A stretch of DNA of 64,000 nucleotides from Halieaceae bacterium (GCA_902631395.1 CACOYM010000008.1:1-64000); one strand, 5' to 3'. Shown: positions 38,802-48,167, counted from the first letter of the stretch. The notes: generated by a model from the letters alone, not told the origin. Numbers and translations: made by a program.

Positions 38802-38820
38802 TTGGCCCGCCTTTTGCAAA
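38802..38820 (+). promoter_or_regulatory. Sigma-54 promoter of the TorF porin gene
   Basis: TTGGCCCGCCTTTTGCAAA has GG (38804-38805), exactly 10 nt, and GC (38816-38817), with the preferred TTGCA at -12. It is about 90 nt before the start codon. The upstream 38761-38800 is A/T rich and suited to IHF. The rest of the 342-nt intergenic region holds no gene. Confidence 0.82.
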
Positions 38821-38907
38821 AGGTTGATTGACCGGAGCGTAGCACTACTCACCAAAGTCCGTTGGTAACTGTGCCGGTCCTAAAACATGACATCATGAGG
38901 AACTACC

Positions 38908-39642
38908 ATGTACACAATTAATTCCCGCTACAGATTTGCCCCAGTTGTCTTACCTGCTGCCGTGTTTTGCGCGTTTGCGTCTTCATCCCATGCTGGGGAG
39001 TGGTCTGCTAATGCCTCGATGGCCAGCAACTACATATGGCGTGGTCTAACGCAAACTGAGAATGAAGCGGCAGTGCAGGGCGGAATCGACTACGCTGCGG
39101 ATAACGGATTCTACATCGGAACTTGGGCGTCAAATGTCAATTATGGCGCGGGCGATGTGTATTCTTACGAGCACGACATATACGCCGGCTTTGCCTTCGA
39201 CACGGGAGATATTAGTTGGGACATTGGTTATCTGTATTACAACTACGATAAAGAAGCCGAGTTCGATTTTGGAGAAGTCTATTTTGGCGTGGGCATCGGC
39301 AATTTTAGCGCTCAGTACAATGTGCTCGCCAATACTGAGGCCGACGAGGCCCCAGGCCAAGACTTCGGTTTTGGCGAGGCCTACTATCTATCATTAGACT
39401 ATGGTTTTGAACTAAGTAACGGTGTTGGGATTGGGCTTCATATTGGTCACCACGATGGCGATTTTGCCGAGGCTTTTAACGGCAATGCCAAGGGCTATTA
39501 CGATTACAACGTGAGCATTTCAAAGGGTGGTTTCACCTTCATGATATCGGATACGGATGTCAAAGGTGGCGCCGCGGAGGGTGGTTACGACAACGATCAA
39601 ATGAAATTCGTTGTGTCGTACGCAGTCGACCTAGCGATGTGA
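38908..39642 (+). CDS. TorF/TIGR02001 family outer-membrane porin
   Basis: 244 aa with a signal peptide cleaved near SSSHA-GEW (about 29). The mature protein starts with the TIGR02001 hallmark SANASMASNYIWRGLTQTE and continues as amphipathic beta-strands rich in Tyr/Gly (YAGFAFDTGDISWDIGYLYY, FMISDTDVKGG), ending in a strand AVDLAM. It is a predicted beta-barrel, and substrates are unknown. In several gammaproteobacteria this gene is linked to P-II/amtB; here it is 18 kb away but has an NtrC-like site and a sigma-54 promoter. Inference: it admits a nitrogen source under N limitation. GAGG precedes the ATG; a terminator follows. Confidence 0.9.
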   Translation: MYTINSRYRFAPVVLPAAVFCAFASSSHAGEWSANASMASNYIWRGLTQTENEAAVQGGIDYAADNGFYIGTWASNVNYGAGDVYSYEHDIYAGFAFDTGDISWDIGYLYYNYDKEAEFDFGEVYFGVGIGNFSAQYNVLANTEADEAPGQDFGFGEAYYLSLDYGFELSNGVGIGLHIGHHDGDFAEAFNGNAKGYYDYNVSISKGGFTFMISDTDVKGGAAEGGYDNDQMKFVVSYAVDLAM

Positions 39643-39709
39643 GAGAAAAGGTAAAGGCCTCCGCTGGGTGCGAGGTGGATCAATTTCAGTACGTTTTAGG
39701 TCAAAAAAG

Positions 39710-39731
39710 GCGCTCCTCGGGGCGCTTTTTT
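39710..39731 (+). terminator. Rho-independent terminator after TorF gene
   Basis: GCGCTC, loop CTCG, GGGCGC with one T:G pair, followed by six T. The flanking A-run (39703-39708) lets it act partly in the other direction for gshA. Confidence 0.8.
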
Positions 39732-39763
39732 ATTGAATGCTAGCCCTGATTGGGATGGATGTA

Positions 39764-41347
39764 TTAATGATACTGCGAGTAGAACTGTTCAAGATACTGA
39801 TCAAAGGGTGGTTGTTCTCGGGATTCCAACTCGTGCTGTCTCGTTAGGGAGAGCCGTGCCTCCTCCTCCAGCCTGGCCATCGCTGGCTCCGGTATGGAGT
39901 GTGCAAGATGCTCCTTGTTCCAGCGTGACGAGTATCGTTTGGCCAACTGCCAAAAGCTGCATCCCTCACTGTGCATCTCGCTCAATATTCTTGCCGAATG
40001 GGTAAGCGACGGGTCTCTGACTTTTTGGTGCGCGTCCGCGACCACACGTCTGTAGTCATCGTTACTGCTCGGTACCTTATCAAACCAACCCGCTATCTCG
40101 CTCATTCTGGAGATAATTGGGAGAGCTAACTCCTCTATAGAAACCTCATCATCATTTGGTGTTAACAGTGTGAGCCCAGGTTCCCTTCCGCGGCTAACTA
40201 TGCGCTCCATATTGATTTTGTTTTGCTGTCGACCCCTTTCATCACACAGTGGACTATCATCAACCAAGCAGGCGAGCAGGAAGAGATCCAGCAGGCGCAT
40301 CGTGTCCGCATCAATTCCAAGTGGCACAAACGGATTGATATCAATGCACCTGATCTCGACATACTCGATGCCGCCGCGTGCCAGAGCAACGACGGGCGCT
40401 TCACCAGTTTGTGTCACGCGCTTGGGCCTGATAGGGCTGTAGTACTCATTCTCGATTTGGAGTAACGAGCTGTTTAGCTGTGTGCGCTCGCCATTGCGCA
40501 TCATCTGGAAATCAGCGTAGGGCGCATGAGGTGTCAGGATAGCCTCGCGAAGCGTGCAGATATATTGTTCGATATCGTTGTAACAGACCCCCATCCCGGC
40601 CTGAGCATTGCTCGTATAGCCGAGATCCCCCATACGCAAGCTGGTCGCATGGGGAAGATAAAAGCTGTGATGGTCATCGCCCATTGGTTTCAGTGGATGG
40701 TTTCTATTTCCCTGGATGAAACTGGCGCAAACCGCCGGTGATGCGCCGAGCAGATATAGCAGTAACCAAACGCGTGAGAAGAAATTACGGATCAGCGCCA
40801 AATATCCCTCGGTTTGAAAGGCCTGTTTACTCAGGGAAAATTCGGACTTCTCGTGGGCAGCGGACCAAAACGCCTCCGGCAACGAAAAGTTGTAATGAAT
40901 GCCAGCAATTGCCTGCATTCTCCTCCCATAGCGCACGCTCAGGCCGTTACGGTAGACGCGTTTCATTTGCCCCACATTAGAGCTGCCGAATTCCGCGATA
41001 GGAATGCCGGCATCGCCATGCACAATGCAGGGCATACTGGCACTCCATAGTTGCTCGCTGTCTAGTTTTTTTGCTGTAAAGGTGTGCAATACGCGCAGCG
41101 CTTCCTCAGTGGCTTCAATGGATGACGATACCGGAGTAATGAATTCTAAGAGAGCCTCAGAGTAATCCGTCGTGATGGAGGGGTGGGTCAGGGCTGACCC
41201 GAGTCCTTGAGGGTGTGCAGTTTGTGCCAGTGTTGCGTCGGGGAGGCTCACCCTCAGACTTTCTTTTTCGACGCCACGCCGTAACTGGCCAAGCCATTTG
41301 GGCTCAGCCTCAAGAAGCTGCCAGAAAACGGACGCATTACTGGCCAC
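39764..41347 (-). CDS. gshA: Glutamate-cysteine ligase
   Basis: 527 aa (E. coli 518). First step of glutathione synthesis. The start is GTG 41347 with AGGAG 5 nt upstream. Class-I GshA blocks: LRRGVEKESLRVS (ATP/Glu site), TTDYSEALLEFITP, YRNGLSVRYGRRMQAIAGIHYNF-type segment (around 130-155) and EIRCIDINPFVPLGID. Complete. It shares a probable bidirectional terminator with the TorF gene. Confidence 0.96.
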   Translation of the reverse strand: MASNASVFWQLLEAEPKWLGQLRRGVEKESLRVSLPDATLAQTAHPQGLGSALTHPSITTDYSEALLEFITPVSSSIEATEEALRVLHTFTAKKLDSEQLWSASMPCIVHGDAGIPIAEFGSSNVGQMKRVYRNGLSVRYGRRMQAIAGIHYNFSLPEAFWSAAHEKSEFSLSKQAFQTEGYLALIRNFFSRVWLLLYLLGASPAVCASFIQGNRNHPLKPMGDDHHSFYLPHATSLRMGDLGYTSNAQAGMGVCYNDIEQYICTLREAILTPHAPYADFQMMRNGERTQLNSSLLQIENEYYSPIRPKRVTQTGEAPVVALARGGIEYVEIRCIDINPFVPLGIDADTMRLLDLFLLACLVDDSPLCDERGRQQNKINMERIVSRGREPGLTLLTPNDDEVSIEELALPIISRMSEIAGWFDKVPSSNDDYRRVVADAHQKVRDPSLTHSARILSEMHSEGCSFWQLAKRYSSRWNKEHLAHSIPEPAMARLEEEARLSLTRQHELESREQPPFDQYLEQFYSQYH

Positions 41348-41541
41348 AAGGGCTCCTCTGTGACTTGCTGATGCTTATGCCCTTAGGCAATTGCCAGAAG
41401 GGGCCAAGTTACGGTGGTGCGGAGTGTACGGGGCGCGACAGGCACCGTACAGAGTTCGTTTCTATATACGGAACCTTTAAATCCACGGATGGGGCGCTTA
41501 TACAAGTAGCGGCATCTGCGATGCTGTTTAACAACTGATCA

Positions 41542-41748
41542 TCAGTCATGACAGGGGGCAGTGACTTTAACGTTGTTCTTTTTATCTCCGCTTGCCCGCC
41601 CTGTGGTGGGTTTTACCCCACTTGATGCCCGAATGTCTGTGACTTTCATCCGAAGCCCATCACTGTGACTTCTTATTGAAATTAAGTATCGATGCTCAGT
41701 GGCTGCTGCGGTGCTTCCGGATAAAACTGTGACCAATTCGTCTGACAT
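41542..41748 (-). CDS. Possible small protein downstream of the VWA gene
   Basis: 68-codon frame starting 3 nt after the VWA gene's stop, on the same strand. The sequence reads like a small basic protein (HRYLISIRSHSDGLRMKV, then GDKKNNVKV) with no signal peptide. No SD separate from the VWA tail is obvious, so expression would depend on translational coupling. I do not recognise a family. It could also be chance. Confidence 0.35.
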   Translation of the reverse strand: MSDELVTVLSGSTAAATEHRYLISIRSHSDGLRMKVTDIRASSGVKPTTGRASGDKKNNVKVTAPCHD

Positions 41749-41751
41749 TTG

Positions 41752-43182
41752 TTAGCGTCGGTCCGACAGCAGTTTGTCAACAATCTTTTCTAGTTGCCTC
41801 AAGTTATTGCACTCTCTGGCCATGTGACAGTGTCTTTCCACCTGTAACATTTCCGAATCGCCGGTGCCCCAAAGCCGGAGTGATTCGGGATTGAGCCAAA
41901 TAACTTGCCTTGCGCGCGCCTTAATCTCCCCTAACAGGTAGGCTTTTAGGTCGGCTTGATTGTTCCGGGCGTCACCCAGAATGATGACCGTGGTCGCGCT
42001 GTTAACCTCGGCCAGCGCCAAGTCTGAGAAGTCCTGCAGTGCCCGCCCGTAATCCGTCGCGCCGCCGTATTTCAAGTTGACCCGCTCGATCGCTTCCTCA
42101 ACGGGCAGCTGGGCAAACAGATCGCTGACCTCGCCTAGCGCTGCCGAGAAGGCAAAACTTCGCGTTCGTGGCAGCAAGTCTTGAAGCGCGTACAGAAACA
42201 TCAGCAAAAACTTAGCGTAAGCCGCAACTGAACCGCTGACATCGCAAATTGCCATGATCTGGGGCCTCTTTCGCTCTGTTTTGCGCCAGCGAGGATGAAA
42301 CGGCACGCCATCAGTTGGGATGGCTTGGCGTACCGTCTCGGCGACATGCAACTTGCCTTTACGAAAGCGCCGCCGGCGACGCCCGTGCCGAGCGGCGAGC
42401 TTGCGCGCCATACGATCAATCAATCTTTTTAGGCGCGCCATCTGGCCGTGATCGACGTTACCTAACTTGATCTTTGACAGAGATTCATCGAGCAGGTCCT
42501 CCGTCGCAGCGCTGGCGTGGATGAGGTAGGCGCGCTCAACGCGATCTCTGACACGCTCGCGGAGTTCCTCCCGCAGCGCTTGGACCGCCTCAAACGCAGC
42601 GGGTTCACTCTGCTCAAACTCGATAGCGGCTTCCCTTAACGTTTCGTCTCCCAAAGCATCTAGCATTTTGCGGACATATTGACCACGTTGAGTAAATAGA
42701 ATGATTTCTTCCACTTCCGCTTCTGCGGCCGCGACCTCAATGGCGACAGACAGCCACGCTTCATCCTGCGATTCCAATGCGTTAAAGAGCGCGTTGCCAC
42801 GGAGGCCTTCCAGAGGCTCCAGATTGGGTTCTGACGCCTGCTCACTTGAAGGTCCTCTGTCCGGCGCAGGCGAGGGTTCCACATCGTTCTGGGAGTGGAT
42901 GGGGGATTGGTTGGCAAGACTATTCAAGTTTCTGGGGTGAAAGTACTCGTCGAACGCCACTTCAAACAGCGTCAACTCATCCTTCGTCTTCGAGAGCGCA
43001 GCTGCGAGGCCGTGCTTGAGTAACGTTCTATCAGCATAGCCTGTCAGTTCGGCGACCTCGACCGCGTCGAGTGTATCGGCTGGCGACACTGGAATTTTTT
43101 TCCCGCGCAGGTACTGCACAAAATCAAGAAGTTGATCACTGCTGGCGGAGGGTGAGACCTTGGCCTCAGGCACGGGCTTCAA
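41752..43182 (-). CDS. VWA domain-containing CoxE-like protein
   Basis: 476 aa, probably with a TTG start at 43182. The N-terminus is a helical substrate-adaptor region (LLDFVQYLRGKKIPVSPADTL). A Pro/Glu/Ser-rich linker spans 95-125, followed by a coiled-coil, an Arg-rich stretch (RHGRRRRRFRKGK) and a C-terminal von Willebrand A domain. Its MIDAS motif DVSGS is in IMAICDVSGSVAAY, and a second Asp lies in ILGDARNN. CoxE-type proteins pair with MoxR AAA+ ATPases and insert metal cofactors or remodel target enzymes. The moxR stop is 5 nt upstream. No dehydrogenase target is adjacent. Confidence 0.9.
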   Translation of the reverse strand: MKPVPEAKVSPSASSDQLLDFVQYLRGKKIPVSPADTLDAVEVAELTGYADRTLLKHGLAAALSKTKDELTLFEVAFDEYFHPRNLNSLANQSPIHSQNDVEPSPAPDRGPSSEQASEPNLEPLEGLRGNALFNALESQDEAWLSVAIEVAAAEAEVEEIILFTQRGQYVRKMLDALGDETLREAAIEFEQSEPAAFEAVQALREELRERVRDRVERAYLIHASAATEDLLDESLSKIKLGNVDHGQMARLKRLIDRMARKLAARHGRRRRRFRKGKLHVAETVRQAIPTDGVPFHPRWRKTERKRPQIMAICDVSGSVAAYAKFLLMFLYALQDLLPRTRSFAFSAALGEVSDLFAQLPVEEAIERVNLKYGGATDYGRALQDFSDLALAEVNSATTVIILGDARNNQADLKAYLLGEIKARARQVIWLNPESLRLWGTGDSEMLQVERHCHMARECNNLRQLEKIVDKLLSDRR

Positions 43183-43187
43183 TGTCT

Positions 43188-44126
43188 CTAGCCCGCCGCG
43201 GCCGCCATGAGTTTCGGTAAATGCCCTTCCGCAGTCTGTATATCCCCTTCGTATTTAAGGAGCACATTTAGTGTGTCGGTAACCAGTTCACTGTCCAGAT
43301 CGCGAGCATGTAACAGTACGAGACACCTTGCCCAATCTACTGTCTCTGATATGGCGGGCGCTTTCTTGAGATCAAGTGAGCGAACCGCCTGTACAAATCG
43401 AACCAGTTGTTCGGTCATCGATTGGGTGAGATCTGGGACACGACTTTCCACAATCCTTGCTTCCAGTCCGACGGTGGGAAACGGGATGTGCAAGTGTAAA
43501 CACCGCCGCTTGAGCGCATCTGACAGGTCCCGGGTGTCGTTACTGGTTAAAAAAACCAATGGTTTGGATCGCGCCTCAATCGTGCCCAGCTCTGGAATGG
43601 AAACTTGAAAATCAGACAGTACTTCCAACAGCAGGGATTCAAATTCGAAGTCCGCTTTGTCAATTTCGTCGATCAGGAGAACGCCACCTTGCTGCTCTTC
43701 CATGACTTTGAGCAGCGGCCGCGACTCGAGGAAATCCTCTGAGTAAAAAACATCACTAAACTGGCGCAACCGTGCCATCGACTCGGATAATCCCTGAGCA
43801 CCTTCCAGCACGTCGCCTAACTGCTCCTTTAGTAACTGGGTGTAAAGCAACTGCTTACCGTACTTCCATTCATAAAGCGCCTTACTTTCATCCAGCCCTT
43901 CGTAGCATTGCAGCCTGACCAGGGGTCGGTCGACTACCATCGCGCAGGTTTTTGCTAGCTCGGTCTTGCCGACGCCTGGCGGGCCCTCGATCAGCATGGG
44001 CTTCTCCAGAGCAGCCGCTAATCGAACCACTGTGGCGATCCGGCGGGTGCAAATATAGCCCGCACACTCAAAAGCCTGCTGAATTGCATCGACATCGTGC
44101 AGGGCGGGATAGTGGTTATCAGACAC
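43188..44126 (-). CDS. MoxR family AAA+ ATPase
   Basis: 312 aa, GTG start at 44126. Walker A is GPPGVGKT (48-55), Walker B GVLLIDEIDKAD (about 150-161), and sensor 1 FLTSNDTRDLSDALKRRC. The LQCYEGLDESKALYEWKYGKQ block is typical of the CoxD/MoxR subgroup. It works with the VWA protein encoded 5 nt downstream as a chaperone-like pair; the client is unknown. moaA lies 23 nt upstream on the same strand, so moaA, moxR and the VWA gene may form one transcript. This would fit a molybdenum-enzyme link, but that is inference. Confidence 0.93.
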   Translation of the reverse strand: MSDNHYPALHDVDAIQQAFECAGYICTRRIATVVRLAAALEKPMLIEGPPGVGKTELAKTCAMVVDRPLVRLQCYEGLDESKALYEWKYGKQLLYTQLLKEQLGDVLEGAQGLSESMARLRQFSDVFYSEDFLESRPLLKVMEEQQGGVLLIDEIDKADFEFESLLLEVLSDFQVSIPELGTIEARSKPLVFLTSNDTRDLSDALKRRCLHLHIPFPTVGLEARIVESRVPDLTQSMTEQLVRFVQAVRSLDLKKAPAISETVDWARCLVLLHARDLDSELVTDTLNVLLKYEGDIQTAEGHLPKLMAAAAG

Positions 44127-44149
44127 AGGGTTCTCTCAGTTTAATTAAG

Positions 44150-45154
44150 TTAGCCACCTGTCGCATTCATGAACCGAACGATCTGTGGTTCATTAGGCCG
44201 GTCAAAGATATGTCGCTCAGGCTTGATGGACAGGCTGTCTATGATAAAGGTTTTAATGTCCTCATCGCTGTAGCCAGAGCGAAGCAGGTCACGCAAGTCT
44301 ATGGATTCTTCGTTACCAAGGCACATGAGTAAACGGCCCTCGGCGCTAATGCGCAGCCGATTACACTGTGAACAGAAGTTGTGGCTGTGCGGTGAGATGA
44401 ATCCTACCTCGGTGCGGGTACCCGCAATGCGAAAGTCTCTCGAGGGACCTGCGTCTGCCCTACTGCTAAGCGCTTGTAGCTCAAAGTGCTGCTCGAGTTC
44501 CGCTTTTATGTCGTCCGATGACACATAGGCGAGAGCCTTGCCTCCTACGTTGACGTGACCAAGCGGCATTTCTTCAATGAAGGCAATGTGGATGTTTTTG
44601 TCGATAGCGAAGCGCGTTAGAGATAGCGTTTCATCGCGGTTGACCCCGTTTAGGATCACTGCATTGAGCCGGATCCGCTTGAGGCCCACGGTAATGGCGG
44701 CCTCAATGCCCCTTATCACAGCATCGAGATGACCGATACGCGTAATCGCGTGAAAACGTGACGGGCTTAGACTATCCAAGCTTATATTAACTGAGCTAAC
44801 ACCTGCGTCGCGCAAATGAGTCGCTTGCTTGGCAAGCTGACTGCCGTTGGTGGTCAGAGCAAGTGTCTCGAGGCCGGGCAGCTCGCCTAGGCCAGCGAAA
44901 AGTTCGTCGACGCCGCGGCGAATCAGGGGTTCTCCACCCGTTACGCGTATCTTACGAACCCCGAGCTCTGTGAAAAGTCGAGCTGTTCTGATCAATTCCT
45001 CAATCGTCAGTACCCCTGCGCGGGGCAGGAATTCCATGGTCTCGGCCATGCAATATTGACATCGAAAGTCGCAGCGATCAGTGACGGAGAGACGCAGATA
45101 GGAGATCCGGCGATCGAAGCTATCAATCAGCTGCGCGGGAGGAGTGGGCGGCAT
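44150..45154 (-). CDS. moaA: GTP 3',8-cyclase MoaA
   Basis: 334 aa from ATG 45154; the frame opens earlier at a TTG (45196) but those residues fall outside the family. This radical-SAM enzyme starts molybdenum cofactor synthesis. The N-terminal 4Fe-4S triad is Cys28, Cys32, Cys35 (TDRCDFRCQYCMAE). The C-terminal cluster Cys are in FCSQCNRLRISAEGRLLMC. The terminal Gly-Gly (NATGG) needed for activity is present. Other moa genes are not in the window. Divergent from the SLC13 gene. Confidence 0.95.
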   Translation of the reverse strand: MPPTPPAQLIDSFDRRISYLRLSVTDRCDFRCQYCMAETMEFLPRAGVLTIEELIRTARLFTELGVRKIRVTGGEPLIRRGVDELFAGLGELPGLETLALTTNGSQLAKQATHLRDAGVSSVNISLDSLSPSRFHAITRIGHLDAVIRGIEAAITVGLKRIRLNAVILNGVNRDETLSLTRFAIDKNIHIAFIEEMPLGHVNVGGKALAYVSSDDIKAELEQHFELQALSSRADAGPSRDFRIAGTRTEVGFISPHSHNFCSQCNRLRISAEGRLLMCLGNEESIDLRDLLRSGYSDEDIKTFIIDSLSIKPERHIFDRPNEPQIVRFMNATGG

Positions 45155-45199
45155 GTCGGGGAGTTTACACAAGATCGAATGTTGGAGAGGATACAATAG

Positions 45200-46591
45200 A
45201 TGACGCTGACGACATACCTTGATCCTAGAGAGACCATTTTCCCCGGCGTGGTTTCCGGTCTGTGTCTCGCCTTTTTGCTATCCGCCGCCGAGCAAACCCA
45301 ACCGATCATGGTCACCTCGGTCGTGGCATGGCTGTGTATGATGTGGTGGATTTTTGAACCCATACCTATCCCGGTTACATCGCTGCTGCCGATAGCAGTG
45401 TTTCCCGTAACGGGTATTCTCAGTGCCGAGCAGGTGGCTGCGTCTGTAGGTTCGCCGCTGATTATTCTTTTGATGGGCGGGTTTTTGCTGTCCCGGGGCA
45501 TGGAGAGCACTGGCGCGCATCACAGGATTGCCCTGACGGTCGTCAACCTAGTGGGCGGACAGCGGCCTCGCCAGCTCGTGCTGGGTTTCATGTTGGCTGG
45601 CGCGTTGCTCAGCATGTGGATCTCCAATACCGCGTCTGTTCTGATGCTCATGCCAGTGGCGCTAGCTGTGCTCGCCTCCTGTTCAGATCGAGCGCAACTG
45701 GCACCGCCGCTGCTGCTGGGATTAGCTTGGTCTTGCAGTATTGGTGGGCTGGGCACACCCATTGGGACGCCGCCTAATCTGATTCTTGTCCAGGTCCTTC
45801 AGGAAAATACAGGGCAAGTGGTCAGCTTTAGCCAGTGGATGTCGTGGGGTTTGCCTGTCGTTAGCATGCTGCTACCTCTTGCGTGGTTGTGGGTCACTCG
45901 GAGTGTGCCCCGTGAGCTGGATATAGTGCTCCCCGAAGCCGGTCCATGGCGCAGTGCTGAGCGGCGGGTGCTGTTTATCTTTGGGCTGACGGCGCTGGCA
46001 TGGATTACGCGCGCGGAACCCTTTGGCGGTTGGCAGCAGTGGATGGACTTGCCCACCTCTAATGACGCATCTGTCGCCTTGCTGGCGGTGATAGCTTTGT
46101 TCGTTGTGCGGGACCGTCGGGGTAATGCGCTTATTACCTGGCAGCAGGCGAGCCAAATTCCCTGGGGGGTACTGCTTTTATTCGGCGGCGGCATTTGTTT
46201 AGCGCGTGCTTTTATCGCCTCGGGCCTCAGCAATGAAGTGGGAGAAGCGATGACATTGGTCACGAAGCTGCCCAGCTTTGCTACGGTGTTACTGCTAGCG
46301 CTCTGCGTGACATTCCTCACCGAGGCAACCTCTAATACCGCTACCACGGCCTTGCTGATGCCCATACTGGTGGCAGTGGCAATCGCCTCGGAAATAGATC
46401 CGCTTTGGTTGATGGTCCCGGCAGCGCTCAGCGCTAGTTGTGCCTTCATGCTACCTGTAGCGACGGCACCCAACGCGGTCGCTTTTGGGAGTGGCGAGTT
46501 GTCCATACGGCGCATGGTGCGAGAGGGGTTTGTGTTGAATCTGATCGGAGCGGGGGTGATTGCCAGCGTTGCTTGGCTGATATTGCTTTAG
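45200..46591 (+). CDS. SLC13/DASS family anion transporter
   Basis: 463 aa and strongly hydrophobic throughout, with about 11-12 membrane segments. The two inverted-repeat SNT signatures of the family appear as WISNTASVLMLMP (about 134-146) and TEATSNTATTALLMP (about 374-388). GLGTPIGTPPNLIL is the conserved substrate/Na+ loop. DASS transporters import dicarboxylates, citrate or sulfate with Na+. With moaA divergent from it, sulfate or another oxyanion is possible, but the sequence does not settle the substrate. GGAGAGG precedes the ATG. Confidence 0.92.
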   Translation: MTLTTYLDPRETIFPGVVSGLCLAFLLSAAEQTQPIMVTSVVAWLCMMWWIFEPIPIPVTSLLPIAVFPVTGILSAEQVAASVGSPLIILLMGGFLLSRGMESTGAHHRIALTVVNLVGGQRPRQLVLGFMLAGALLSMWISNTASVLMLMPVALAVLASCSDRAQLAPPLLLGLAWSCSIGGLGTPIGTPPNLILVQVLQENTGQVVSFSQWMSWGLPVVSMLLPLAWLWVTRSVPRELDIVLPEAGPWRSAERRVLFIFGLTALAWITRAEPFGGWQQWMDLPTSNDASVALLAVIALFVVRDRRGNALITWQQASQIPWGVLLLFGGGICLARAFIASGLSNEVGEAMTLVTKLPSFATVLLLALCVTFLTEATSNTATTALLMPILVAVAIASEIDPLWLMVPAALSASCAFMLPVATAPNAVAFGSGELSIRRMVREGFVLNLIGAGVIASVAWLILL

Positions 46592-46773
46592 ACTGTTTTA
46601 AGGGAGTCACAGATGCAGGTGCCGGTGTGCCGATGCTACTTTGGCTTGAGGCTCTGGGGGGACTCCATCGAGAAGAAATCGCTTCCCCGGCGCATCTCGG
46701 CAAATTGATAGACAGGCCGGGTGCATTGTTACTGCGCGTCCTGATTATGCGGGGCGCGCAGCGCAGGAGTTCA

Positions 46774-47256
46774 TCAGAGTAGCGCCATCATGGTCTCGGC
46801 AGAGCTGACGTCGACACCAGGCCCTTCCTCAACGTTGAGATGTGTGATGTGGCCGTCTTCCGCAATCAGGGCATACCGCTGACTACGCATGGCCATTCCG
46901 AACCCAGTAGCATCCATCTCGAGGCCAAGGGCTTGTGTGAACTCCCCATTGCCATCGGCCAACATCACGAGCGAATCGTTAGAGTTTTGCGCCTCGCCCC
47001 AAGCATGCATTACGAACACGTCGTTTACAGACAGACAAATTATTCCGTCCACTCCCATCTCTTTGATTTTATCCGCGTTGGCGACGTAACCCGGTAAGTG
47101 GGTCATCGAGCACCCGGGGGTAAAGGCTCCCGGGACGGCGAACATTAAGATTTTGTTATTGTTGAAAAGGTCTGCAGTCGAAACTGGCGCGGGGCCCTCG
47201 CTACCCATAACGGACAAGGTACAGTTTGGGATGCAATCTCCTACGGCGATAGTCAT
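46774..47256 (-). CDS. Peroxiredoxin, Prx5-like
   Basis: 160 aa. The peroxidatic Cys49 lies in FAVPGAFTPGCSMTHLPGY, the Prx5-group signature (PxxxTpxC). An Arg for the active site is in MRSQRYALIAEDG. There is no second obvious resolving Cys in the usual place (C8, C12 and C74 are the other Cys), so the thiol partner is uncertain. No glutaredoxin domain fusion. It reduces peroxides in the cytosol. Convergent with the SLC13 gene. Confidence 0.92.
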   Translation of the reverse strand: MTIAVGDCIPNCTLSVMGSEGPAPVSTADLFNNNKILMFAVPGAFTPGCSMTHLPGYVANADKIKEMGVDGIICLSVNDVFVMHAWGEAQNSNDSLVMLADGNGEFTQALGLEMDATGFGMAMRSQRYALIAEDGHITHLNVEEGPGVDVSSAETMMALL

Positions 47257-47350
47257 GATTTAGCTCCATTCTTTTCAGGTTCAGACTCGGTTGTCACTCT
47301 TTCGCGCTTGATGCCGCGCAGCCAGCTACTTACAACCGTTGAATAGTACC

Positions 47351-48013
47351 TCATGCACCGCGATCGTCGAGTAGTCGAGCGTTGATTTGTTCACATTCTG
47401 CGTAGAAATTGGCCTGTTTGTCGCCTAGGTAGGGGGCGCAATGCGATAAAACCTGCAACACCGCCCTATGAACCGTTTGCTGTGGTGACACAGGGTCTGC
47501 CGACAGCTGCTCAAAATTGAGCCAGTGCATGAGCGTCAGCGCCATGCTGTCCGACACATGTTGGAGGCGCTGTGGTTGCGAGCTGATATCGACGGAAACG
47601 AGTAAGGTGGTGGCGAGCTGCCTCGCCGCCTCTTTTTTTAACGACATCAATCTGCGCATGCCGCGATCTATGTCTGGATATCGCTGCATTAAATCGTTTT
47701 GATTGGAGTAAAGGAAACGAACGTCGTACATGGTTTCCAGCAAAACCGTCAAAAATAGCCAGCTACGCTCGAGTGCATTCTCGTCCTCGAGAAAAGATGA
47801 TTCCAGAATGGGTGTCGCGAGAATACCAGCCAATGCTCGATAGTATCTCGTAAATAGGGCGCCGAGAATCGCGTCTTTTCCCTTGAAGTGGTAATAAAGA
47901 TTTCCGGGACTCATATCGAGCTCTAGAGCGATATCGCTGGCGGTCACATTGCGCTCACCCCGTTCGTTGAAAAGCTGGGTGGCGGTAATCAGAATGCGCT
48001 CGGATGTCCTCAT
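47351..48013 (-). CDS. TetR-family regulator, PhaD-like
   Basis: 220 aa. The N-terminal HTH (ERILITATQLFNERGERNVT, DIALELDMSPGNLYYHFKGK) and the C-terminal pattern (WLFLTVLLETMYDVRFLYSN, then RGMRRLMSLKK) closely follow Pseudomonas PhaD, a TetR-fold activator of PHA granule genes. It stands 209 nt downstream of a phasin gene on the same strand, which supports that reading. A PHA synthase is not present in the window. The effector is unknown. Confidence 0.82.
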   Translation of the reverse strand: MRTSERILITATQLFNERGERNVTASDIALELDMSPGNLYYHFKGKDAILGALFTRYYRALAGILATPILESSFLEDENALERSWLFLTVLLETMYDVRFLYSNQNDLMQRYPDIDRGMRRLMSLKKEAARQLATTLLVSVDISSQPQRLQHVSDSMALTLMHWLNFEQLSADPVSPQQTVHRAVLQVLSHCAPYLGDKQANFYAECEQINARLLDDRGA

Positions 48014-48167
48014 CAGCTGAGAGTGTAACTGATGAAGCGGAGTGTGATGTGTTAGTAATGCGCCCTCGGCGCGTCGTTTGTGAGCGCCTCGCTTGCCTTC
48101 GGCGAGCAGCAGTGTCAGCGTGCAGGGTGGACGATTCCTCGTGCTGGAGGCCCCTCAATATCCGTCA

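Noticed and set aside
46438-46782. Plus-strand frame after the SLC13 gene
   Set aside because: Most of it overlaps the transporter in another frame; the free 50 codons have no recognisable family or clear SD.
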